Shown here piece by piece: positions 1 through 6,270 of a stretch of DNA of 22,614 bases (position 1 is its first letter; every line of letters starts with the position of its first letter). The notes under the pieces are model-generated. The model saw only the letters and a program-made list of their open reading frames with translations, did no database searches and was not told the DNA's origin. The translations under genes were made by a program, and so were the position numbers. The stretch spans positions 1 to 22,614 of the forward strand of contig CAZDQF010000031.1 in assembly GCA_964507445.1 (NCBI GenBank), read 5' to 3'. The stretch comes from GCA-2683135 sp964507445 (lineage in GTDB: Bacteria > Planctomycetota > GCA-002687715).

Positions 1-1
1 A

Positions 2-826
2 GAGGATACGCCGCCTTTCGTTCAGGCGGCCAAACACAACATTCGGTCATACCTCCGCCGGATCAGGACGGCCACCGGTAATCGGAAGATCGTCGTCTCC
101 CCAGATTCGGCATTGAAGTATCTATTTCGAGATCTGCGTGCCGCACATCGTGAGCTGTTTCGATTTGCGGAGTCGTTCGTGAGCGCGGGAGATCATGTGT
201 GGGATGTCGGCGCCAATGTCGGAGTGTTCTCCGTTGCTGCGGCGGCCGTCGCCGGACGGGCAGGTCAGGTGGTCGCATTGGAGCCGGACCCTTTTCTCGT
301 AGACCTCCTCGTTCGCACCACGAAGTTGCGTTGTAATGCTGACTTGAACATGCTCGTGCGAGCGGTCGCGATCATGGATGTGGGGGGGGGCGCGGAACTC
401 TCGATCGCAAGCCGAGGAAGATCGTCCAACGTGATGGAGGCGGTTAAGGAGAGAAGGGCAAGTGGCGGTGGTAGTCGAGGCGCGATCCGCGTGGCCACCG
501 AGACTCTAGACGAACTGTCGCAGTTCACTGGCGCGTCTCCCGACGTGATCAAGATCGATGTAGAGGGTGCGGAAGACAGGGCCTTGGTAGGGGCGACGCG
601 TGTCTCGCGTGACGCGCGTCCCGTCATCTTGGTCGAGGTCGGCAAGAATCAGAACGCGGCGGTAACACGAGCCCTGCTCGATCATGATTACCAGCTGTAC
701 GATGGGGAAGATCCCGCCTACGGCCGTACGAGGAGCTGCGTGTTCAACACGCTGGCGATTCCAAGCGAGCGAGTAAGTCTCCTCATGTCGGGGAAGTCGA
801 CGGACCTGGCAAGAGGACTCGGGTGA
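2..826 (+). CDS. FkbM family SAM-dependent methyltransferase, 5' end outside window
   Basis: The frame is open from the left edge, so the true start lies outside; an internal TTG at 113 is not a credible start because coding sequence continues upstream. About 274 residues are visible. The glycine-rich SAM-binding motif DVGANVGVFS is encoded from 203, an ALEPDP acidic turn follows near 280, and DVIKIDVEGAE, the hallmark of FkbM-type methyltransferases, lies at 541-573. Family knowledge: these enzymes O-methylate sugars or small molecules and are common in polysaccharide and natural-product clusters. The glycosyltransferase ORF starts a few bases after this stop, so the two are probably cotranscribed and the substrate is probably a surface-glycan sugar (inference). 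A hand count of about 80 codons gives roughly 60% GC at third positions, clearly lower than in the secreted-enzyme genes downstream. Confidence 0.85.
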   Translation, partial: EDTPPFVQAAKHNIRSYLRRIRTATGNRKIVVSPDSALKYLFRDLRAAHRELFRFAESFVSAGDHVWDVGANVGVFSVAAAAVAGRAGQVVALEPDPFLVDLLVRTTKLRCNADLNMLVRAVAIMDVGGGAELSIASRGRSSNVMEAVKERRASGGGSRGAIRVATETLDELSQFTGASPDVIKIDVEGAEDRALVGATRVSRDARPVILVEVGKNQNAAVTRALLDHDYQLYDGEDPAYGRTRSCVFNTLAIPSERVSLLMSGKSTDLARGLG

Positions 827-828
827 CC

Positions 829-1161
829 ATGAGTCTTCCGAGCGCGGGCAACCCAATGATCGATGTCGTCGTCGGTGGGCATCGTGATCACTACGGGACC
901 GCGCGGGCCTTGGATGCAGTCGGTTACCTGCGCTACATGATCACGGATCTGTACGTTGGCAAGGGGAGCGGATTGAGCCACTTTTGGCCGGTGATTCGAG
1001 CTCTGCGAAAGGGGCTTGCCGGACGCTTGGCCGCGAGAGATTCCGGCCTGGAATCCGGAAAAATTCGAGCGAATAACATCGCTGGATGGAGGTACTGGGT
1101 TGATAGTCGAGGGGCACGCACGGTGTCCGCTCGTCGTGCCGCTCAATTGGCTCTAGCATAG
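829..1161 (+). CDS. N-terminal piece of an interrupted family 4 glycosyltransferase
   Basis: The ATG at 829 lies two bases after the methyltransferase stop; a GTG at 823 overlapping that stop is an alternative. The 110-residue product opens with MIDVVVGGHRDHYGTARALD followed by a GYLRYMITD-like segment. This resembles the first strand and helix of the GT-B Rossmann domain of GT4 enzymes, where a His-containing loop precedes an 'ARAL' helix. The frame ends at TAG 1159-1161. The next ORF begins at 1165 in exactly the same frame and supplies the rest of a GT4 enzyme, so this is best read as the front third of one gene broken by a nonsense mutation or base-call error. Alone it lacks the nucleotide-sugar-binding domain and should be inactive. 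The family call depends mostly on the downstream half. Confidence 0.6.
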   Translation: MSLPSAGNPMIDVVVGGHRDHYGTARALDAVGYLRYMITDLYVGKGSGLSHFWPVIRALRKGLAGRLAARDSGLESGKIRANNIAGWRYWVDSRGARTVSARRAAQLALA

Positions 1162-1164
1162 AGA

Positions 1165-2121
1165 TTGGCTAAGTCCGCGGAACGATCTTGCCGCCCGCCA
1201 CCTGACGTTGTGATCGGCTATCGCATGTCGGATGACTTGTTTGGCCGATTCGCGGGGCGCTCAAAGCGGGTCCTGTGTCAGAACGACGGCGGGGGGCACG
1301 AAGTCCGCGTCGTGCGTGAGGAGGCGCGCAAGCACCAGGACTGGTTGCTACCTGAGCACAGAACGCCGACAGCGGACGAGGATTGGCTCGCGAGTGAAGA
1401 GAGTCGGTTGGTGCGGGAGTGGGGCCTGGCCGATCGCATAGTGTGCTGGTCGTCGTGGTGTCAGGAGTGCGTCTCCGTGGCTGGACCTTTCGCGCAAAAA
1501 TGCGCGGTCGTGCCTCCACTGTATGAGCCCCGGCTCGTCAGCGGTTCAACGAAGCGTTCTTCGAATCGTCGCTCGACAAGACTCGTGCTGGGGTTCCTTG
1601 GGACACTATGCGTAAGGAAGGGCATCCATCATCTACTGGACGCGGTCTCCCAGCTAAGAGAGAGCTACGATATTCGGGTGAAGATGGCCGGTAGCCTGCA
1701 GATACCGCAGGAGAAGCTCGTCGCGTGCGGGGATTTCTCGGAGTATCTGGGCTTGTTGAGCCCGGACCAGATACCTGGTTTCTTCGAGGACATCGATGTG
1801 CTGGTGCTCCCCTCCATATCGGAGGGTGTCCCCATGGTGCAACTCGAGAGCCTGGCGGTCGGTTGCCCGGTGATCGCGTCGACCCGGTGTGGGGATGTTG
1901 TCGAAGACGGGCGCAACGGCTTGCTTTGCGAGCCTGGGTCAACGGAGTCGCTGGCCCAGTGTCTCGAGAGGGTGGCCAGCGATGCTCGATTCTTGGATGA
2001 GTTGAGGTCGAATTGCCGCGCTCGCTTGTCCGATTACACGCTGAACGCGTGTGCGCAACGTTGGGAACTGCTCATCCAGGAAATGGTGGAGGCCTCGACC
2101 AGGATCGGGGATACCGCATGA
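1165..2121 (+). CDS. Glycosyltransferase family 4, C-terminal part of interrupted gene
   Basis: This is 318 residues if translation restarts at TTG 1165; an ATG at 1225 is the only nearby ATG and would remove more of the fold. The C-terminal GT-B domain is clear: a GFLGTLCVRKGIHHLLDAV segment from about 1590 (strand plus the 'KG' helix that contacts the nucleotide), then LVLPSISEGVPMVQLESLA at about 1800-1857, which holds the E-x7-E motif of GT4/retaining GT-B enzymes, then GCPVIAS and an NGLL loop. The N-terminal Rossmann half is incomplete here and continues upstream, in the same frame, before the TAG at 1159. The merged reading from 829 would be about 430 residues, a normal GT4 length. The role is probably transfer of a sugar in extracellular polysaccharide or glycolipid assembly. 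The stop TGA at 2119-2121 overlaps the next gene's ATG. Confidence 0.8.
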   Translation: MAKSAERSCRPPPDVVIGYRMSDDLFGRFAGRSKRVLCQNDGGGHEVRVVREEARKHQDWLLPEHRTPTADEDWLASEESRLVREWGLADRIVCWSSWCQECVSVAGPFAQKCAVVPPLYEPRLVSGSTKRSSNRRSTRLVLGFLGTLCVRKGIHHLLDAVSQLRESYDIRVKMAGSLQIPQEKLVACGDFSEYLGLLSPDQIPGFFEDIDVLVLPSISEGVPMVQLESLAVGCPVIASTRCGDVVEDGRNGLLCEPGSTESLAQCLERVASDARFLDELRSNCRARLSDYTLNACAQRWELLIQEMVEASTRIGDTA

Positions 2122-2531
2122 ATGACGTAGTCAAGTCCGTGCCGCGCGTGGTGTTCCTTTGCTATGGGAACGCGTGCCGGAGTCAGATGGCGGAGGCGTA
2201 CGCGCGGGCGTTGGGGGAAGGGGTGCTGAATCCGGCGAGCGGTGGCTTGAATCCCTTGGGGGCGATGCCCGCGGAGGTGGCCGTGGTGATGGGGGAGGAG
2301 GGCATCTCGGTGGAGGGGCAGCGGCCAAAGTCGATCGAAGAGGCGCACGGATCGGATGTGGATCTGTTCGTGGACTTGGTGGGTGGGCTGTTGCCTGATT
2401 TTGCCGGGATCCCGGTGCGGAGGCGTCCGGTCGTGGACCCATACGGGAAGGGGTTGGACGCGTATCGTCGGACCCGGGACACGGTGCGATTGGAGGTCGA
2501 GGCCTTGATCGCGGAGCTGCGTCGGAAGTGA
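2118..2531 (+). CDS. Low-molecular-weight protein tyrosine phosphatase family protein
   Basis: The 137-residue product starts at ATG 2118, which overlaps the preceding TGA as ATGA, a classic translational-coupling arrangement. Residues 15-22, CYGNACRS, form the C-x5-R-S phosphate-binding loop with nucleophile Cys15 and Arg21. The late VVDPYG segment carries the Asp expected to be the general acid. The middle part (NPLG..., GEEGISVEGQRPKSIEE) looks more like the ArsC-type branch of this fold than like classical Wzb. However, the two extra cysteines that thioredoxin-coupled arsenate reductases need are absent; the only cysteines are in the P-loop. Coupling to a glycosyltransferase suggests a Wzb-like role, controlling a polysaccharide tyrosine kinase or assembly system (inference); an orphan arsenate reductase is less likely. 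Confidence 0.82.
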   Translation: MNDVVKSVPRVVFLCYGNACRSQMAEAYARALGEGVLNPASGGLNPLGAMPAEVAVVMGEEGISVEGQRPKSIEEAHGSDVDLFVDLVGGLLPDFAGIPVRRRPVVDPYGKGLDAYRRTRDTVRLEVEALIAELRRK

Positions 2532-2662
2532 GCGCTTCGGGCTGTGCTCGGAGGCCCGTGTTGATGCTGGATCTTCGTGTCGAGCCGTAGTTCGGGCGGA
2601 TACCTGGTCTGGCGACTCCGCCCTTGATTCGTCGCAAGCTCTTAGCCATTGAGCACATAGCG

Positions 2663-2677
2663 CCGATCCTCGGTTTT
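2663..2677 (+). terminator. Possible weak intrinsic terminator after the glycan patch
   Basis: A 4-bp GC-rich stem (CCGA/TCGG, loop TCC) is followed directly by TTTT at 2674-2677. It lies about 130 bp after the phosphatase stop. The stem is short, so this could be chance. Confidence 0.2.
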
Positions 2678-2866
2678 CGGTGTTGTCTTTATTGAGTTCA
2701 AGCGTGTCGCGATGGGGCCTCCTCGTTGAGTGTGTGCGCGCCCCGGCCCGCTGGTCATCGCTTACGTCGATCAGGCCCTGTTGTGGGCACCGGTCGAGTG
2801 TTTTTCAGGGAAGCGAGTCCCGCTCCTCGCAGACTTGCATTTTCACTGATAGAGTAGTGAGTACCT

Positions 2867-2870
2867 GGAG
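2867..2870 (+). promoter_or_regulatory. Ribosome binding site of the beta-helix gene
   Basis: GGAG lies 7 bases before ATG 2878. Together with the signal peptide that begins at this ATG, it fixes the start here rather than at upstream in-frame starts from 2680. Confidence 0.65.
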
Positions 2871-2877
2871 TATCCCC

Positions 2878-5562
2878 ATGCGAATTTCCACGCAGTTAAT
2901 TGTCGCCGGGGCCCTTGTTGCAGCCTTGGCAGTCCCGGTCATTGCCACCAACGATGTGCATGTCTCGCCGACTGGCAGCGACGTCACGGGTGACGGGAGT
3001 CCAGGGAACCCGTATCGGACGATCTCGTTCGCGGCGTCCGCGGCGTCTCCTGGTGACGCGTTGATCCTCGCTGCCGGGACCTACGGCGACGACGACCAGA
3101 TCGTCCTCGGCAACAAGGATCTCTCGATCATCGGGGCTGGCCGTGGGGCCACGATCGTGCGGCCTCATGCCACGGCGTTCTGGCCGCTGCCCACCGGTTT
3201 CGTTCCGGGGAGCCTGGTGGATCATGGCGTCGGCATCGTGGTGGACGGTCCGGCGCGCGTGGACATCAGCCATCTCACCATCGACGGCGCGTTCCGCGTG
3301 CCTACCAGTACTCTTCGCGCTGCCGGCCTCGTCTACAGGCAGGGAGCCGATGGGCTGGTGCTGGATGTGGAGATCGTCAACATCCGCACCGAGCCGCTGG
3401 GCAACGGCGGCGGAACTGTGGGGGTCCTGGTGCGCGGTGACGACCCGGCCGACTCGTCCGTCGTCAGGTTGCGAGAGTGCGATTTGCGGGAGTGGGGCAG
3501 AGCTGGTGCGGCGGTTTACTTCGACGCCGACCTGGAGATGGACTACTGCGTCGTGAGGGGCGCCGGGCCCATCGCGGAGGGCGGACCCGCGCAGAACGGG
3601 ATCCAGATCGGATACGGCGCCACCGCTCGCGTTGCCTATTGCACCGTGGCTGATTGCGCATATGAGCCAGGCACCTACACCGCCGCCGGGATCCTGGCGT
3701 ACGACGCCGGCGCTGGCGTGGTCATCGAGGGCAACTCCGTCGCGCGCTGCGAGGAGTCCATTTTCCTGGCCCAGTCGACACCGATGGCGGCAGCGGCGAC
3801 GGTCCGCGGGAACCGTGTCTCTGCTGCGGTCCGGTTCGGAATGCGGATCGATGGCCAATCAGGGGTCGTCGTCACGGACAACCAGTTCCACGCCGAACAG
3901 GCGACGTTGAGCGCGGCTTACGACGACGCTTCCGGGGGCAACACCTGGGCGCGAAACAGCTACTCCGATTGGGACGGCGTCGGCTCCTATCACGTCCTTG
4001 GCGGCGCGAGCATCGATGCGGCGCCGAAACGCGGAGTCGGCGAGCTCGGCTCCGGGCCGGCGGTCATGACGCCCGATCCGCCGATTGACATCCTGACGTC
4101 GGACTTCGACTCCGACGGGGTCCGGGACATGGCGATCCTGTCGTTTACTGCTCCGCCGTCCCTGGACGTGGCGTTCGGTAGCAGCGGGTCTGGGGGTTTC
4201 AGCTACACGGTGACCCCGGTGCCGTTCGGGTCGGTCAACGACAGCCCGGTGGCGCTCGTGTCGGGAGAGTTCGACGGCAACCCCGGTGTTGATGTGGCGG
4301 TGTTGACGGAGAACATCGCGATCAGCGGCAGTCACATGGTGTTCGTGTTCGCCAACGACGGGGTCGGGAACTTCAGCCTGCTTCACTCCTTGGCTCTGCC
4401 GGCGACGATTGTGGCGCCATCGGACATGGCGGCCGGCGATCTCGATGGCGGCGTCGATGATCTGGTCGTGAGCGACGGCTCTCTGGCGGGTGGCGCGGTG
4501 GCGCTGCTCAACCAGGCGAACGGCACAGCTTTCCTCTCGGTGAACCTGGGGGGCTTGACCGGTGCTCCCAGTGTCGCGGTGGGGATCGCCGACCTGGGGG
4601 ATCTGGCCGGCGCGGCCCCGGGAGCCGGTGACATCGTGGTCGCGGAGGGCGACGGCGGCTCGGGTTCCCTGACCCTCCTGGTAGGCGACGGGATGGGTGG
4701 ATTCACCTTGCATCCCCGTGGCCCCTTCGTGTTGAGCCCGGGGCCCACGTCCCTGGTAACCTCCGATCTCAACTCCGACGGGTTGATTGACGTTTCGGTG
4801 GCGTGCCTCAACGGCATGTCCGCGACGGGAGCCGGTTCGGTGGTGTCGCTCGTGAACGAGCTGCCGCTCGGCATGGCGCGCTTCGTTTCGTCCACGGACG
4901 TGGGACCGATCGCCATCGCAGCCGGCGAGGTGGGCCTGGACTCAGACCCGGACACGACCCGTCCAGACCTTCTGGTGGCCACGGGTACGTCCGGGGATCT
5001 CACCTTGCTCGGCGGATTCGGATCCGTGGGCTTCGAAGCCGGAGGCCTGCATGCCGACGGGTTGCAGTTCCCGCGAGCGGTGGCCATCGACGACATGAAC
5101 GGAGACGGCTACGGAGACGCGATCGTCGCCGATTCCGCCGCGTTCGCCGTGAAGATCCTCTACGGCGGCCCGGTCGCACGTCAGGACCTCTACGGACCTC
5201 GGTGCGAAGGGACCGCCCGTCGCGAGCCGCTCATCTCTCCCGTTGGCGGCACGGCCATTGCCGGGAATTTCAACTTCGGCATCGCAGTATCGAACGTCCG
5301 GCCGTTGGCCACGACCATCCTGGGCGCGGCGAATCAGCCGGCGTCCAGCCTGGCCTCCTGTGGTCCGCTGATCGCCAATCTGGACCTGCTCCTGACGTTC
5401 TTCTCGGGCGTGTCGGGGGAGGTGGTCTTTCCTGTGCCGCTTCCCAACGACCCGACCCTTCAGGGATTCCAGATCTTCGTGCAGTGGGGCGTGTTTGACC
5501 CGGAAGGGACTTATGCGCCCTATTTCGCGGTCAGTGAAGGGCTGATGGTCATCATCGGTTAG
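2878..5562 (+). CDS. Secreted right-handed beta-helix / FG-GAP repeat protein
   Basis: The 894-residue product starts at ATG 2878, preceded by GGAG. Residues 1-23 form a signal peptide (MRISTQ, then a hydrophobic core ending VIA-TN). Residues about 26-60 contain VSPTGSD...GSPGNPYRTI, the start of a DUF1565-like parallel beta-helix, and helix turns continue to about residue 385 (repeated VxxxxF/V-x-D/G patterns such as GVLVRGDD and VIEGNSVARCEE). From about residue 404 to 765 there are five or more FG-GAP/VCBS-like blades with Ca-binding-style acidic loops (DFDSDGVRD, EFDGNPGVD, DLDGGVDD, DLNSDGLID, DMNGDGYGD), suggesting a beta-propeller. The last ~110 residues (from about 783) form a separate module ending FVQWGVFDP...FAVSEGLMVIIG, a type I associate with secreted planctomycete proteins. 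No catalytic residues were recognised. The role is probably cell-surface or extracellular binding; polysaccharide lyase activity is possible but unproven. Confidence 0.85.
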   Translation: MRISTQLIVAGALVAALAVPVIATNDVHVSPTGSDVTGDGSPGNPYRTISFAASAASPGDALILAAGTYGDDDQIVLGNKDLSIIGAGRGATIVRPHATAFWPLPTGFVPGSLVDHGVGIVVDGPARVDISHLTIDGAFRVPTSTLRAAGLVYRQGADGLVLDVEIVNIRTEPLGNGGGTVGVLVRGDDPADSSVVRLRECDLREWGRAGAAVYFDADLEMDYCVVRGAGPIAEGGPAQNGIQIGYGATARVAYCTVADCAYEPGTYTAAGILAYDAGAGVVIEGNSVARCEESIFLAQSTPMAAAATVRGNRVSAAVRFGMRIDGQSGVVVTDNQFHAEQATLSAAYDDASGGNTWARNSYSDWDGVGSYHVLGGASIDAAPKRGVGELGSGPAVMTPDPPIDILTSDFDSDGVRDMAILSFTAPPSLDVAFGSSGSGGFSYTVTPVPFGSVNDSPVALVSGEFDGNPGVDVAVLTENIAISGSHMVFVFANDGVGNFSLLHSLALPATIVAPSDMAAGDLDGGVDDLVVSDGSLAGGAVALLNQANGTAFLSVNLGGLTGAPSVAVGIADLGDLAGAAPGAGDIVVAEGDGGSGSLTLLVGDGMGGFTLHPRGPFVLSPGPTSLVTSDLNSDGLIDVSVACLNGMSATGAGSVVSLVNELPLGMARFVSSTDVGPIAIAAGEVGLDSDPDTTRPDLLVATGTSGDLTLLGGFGSVGFEAGGLHADGLQFPRAVAIDDMNGDGYGDAIVADSAAFAVKILYGGPVARQDLYGPRCEGTARREPLISPVGGTAIAGNFNFGIAVSNVRPLATTILGAANQPASSLASCGPLIANLDLLLTFFSGVSGEVVFPVPLPNDPTLQGFQIFVQWGVFDPEGTYAPYFAVSEGLMVIIG

Positions 5563-5592
5563 CGCTCCGAACTGCCGTGAGGCGCCCCGCGA

Positions 5593-5628
5593 CCCGGGTG
5601 CTCCCCGCTCTGTGAGCGAGTGCCCGGG
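5593..5628 (+). terminator. Strong hairpin after the beta-helix gene, likely terminator
   Basis: The arms 5593-5603 (CCCGGGTGCTC) and 5618-5628 (GAGTGCCCGGG) pair over 11 bp with two G-U pairs. Inside, GCTC/GAGC (5607-5610 and 5614-5617) closes a 3-base loop, leaving only a 3-base bulge. It starts 31 bp after the stop at 5562. No T-run follows, so it may act in Rho-assisted termination or protect the mRNA 3' end, and it could serve both converging transcripts. Confidence 0.5.
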
Positions 5629-5797
5629 CGCCCGGTTGCCGTCTCGCCCTCTCCCGGACCAACTCCGGTCCGTGTTGAACAGCGGGTTGCCCGTCGCTCA
5701 CGGACGACCCCGTTTCTCTGGACTCCGTCGAGACGTGGTCGCCATGGCGTCCTGCGTCCTCGGTCCGGCAGTCCCTCTCTACCCCTCCCCAACACTG

Positions 5798-6169
5798 ATG
5801 ATTGAAGTACGTAATCGTTCGAAGTTGGTGGGTCCCGCCTACCGCGCTGTCCGTGAGGTGGTGCTGCGCATGACTCGGGTCTCGGATGTGGTCGCTGCCG
5901 ATGGCGCCATCCCGAACCTGACCGTCATCCGCAACGTCGCCTACGACGATCACACCCACGACATCCTGGTCTCCTGCTCCTCCGTGGAGTTGTCGTTTGT
6001 GGCGACCTGTGGTGGCGAATTGCTCAGCGCTACGATCTGGGGGAGTCAACCCAGCGACGACGAGCTCCTCGATGATCGCCTCGACGGCCTGGGCCTGGGC
6101 TTCAGGTGTCTGCAGCCGGCGGGGGGCTGTTGTTTCGGCGGGCACGTGGACGATCTCCTGTTCCGGTGA
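5798..6169 (+). CDS. Doubtful small ORF, unknown function
   Basis: From ATG 5798 the frame gives 123 residues (MIEVRNRSKLVGPAYRAVRE...). The same frame is open back to a GTG at 5612, but that codon sits inside the loop of the hairpin at 5593-5628, so it is an unlikely start. By hand count, third positions of codons from 5822 onward are roughly 80% GC while second positions are well under 50%, the pattern expected of a plus-strand gene in a GC-rich genome. Against this, the C-terminal part (LQPAGGCCFGGH) looks like antisense translation, no ribosome binding site is evident, and no family is recognised. It could be a small unknown protein, a gene remnant or chance. Confidence 0.2.
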   Translation: MIEVRNRSKLVGPAYRAVREVVLRMTRVSDVVAADGAIPNLTVIRNVAYDDHTHDILVSCSSVELSFVATCGGELLSATIWGSQPSDDELLDDRLDGLGLGFRCLQPAGGCCFGGHVDDLLFR

Positions 6170-6270
6170 GTCCGGCCTCGGCGCCGGGCGCGCGGCTGTG
6201 CTCGACTGTCGGAGTTGCTGGCGCGTCCACCAGATGTGCCGCAGCGGGCGCCGTCCGGGGCCGTCTTCGG

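Larger units (their letters stand above)
2532..2877. other. Intergenic region, 346 bp, no gene seen
   Basis: No reading frame here looks like protein. The frame of the downstream gene stays open back to 2680, but that extension is Arg/Ser/Cys-rich and unconvincing. A short stem CCGA-TCC-TCGG at 2663-2673 followed by TTTT may be a weak terminator for the glycan patch. The segment 2674-2700 is locally T-rich, unlike its surroundings, and could hold the promoter of the beta-helix gene, but I could not assign -35 and -10 boxes with a proper spacer. Confidence 0.5.
5563..6270. other. Convergent intergenic region, 708 bp
   Basis: This lies between two convergent genes (stops at 5562 and 6271). It holds a strong hairpin at 5593-5628 and frames open on both strands. 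The plus-strand reading from 5798 has coding-like codon-position bias but no recognisable domain. The minus-strand reading near 6030-6250 gives an Ala/Glu-rich stretch (for example QAQAVEAIIEELVVAG) that also looks protein-like. Neither strand is decisive, so part of this stretch may be decayed coding sequence. Confidence 0.5.

Noticed and set aside
2118..2531. Naming the phosphatase arsC or wzb
   Set aside because: It lacks the extra cysteines of thioredoxin-coupled arsenate reductase, and no kinase partner is visible to support wzb.
2680..2877. N-terminal extension of the beta-helix protein
   Set aside because: The 66 extra residues are Arg/Ser/Cys-rich and would place the signal peptide internally; GGAG sits properly before ATG 2878.
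2896..3858. Minus-strand open frame opposite the beta-helix gene
   Set aside because: Arg/His/Asp-rich antisense translation without motifs.
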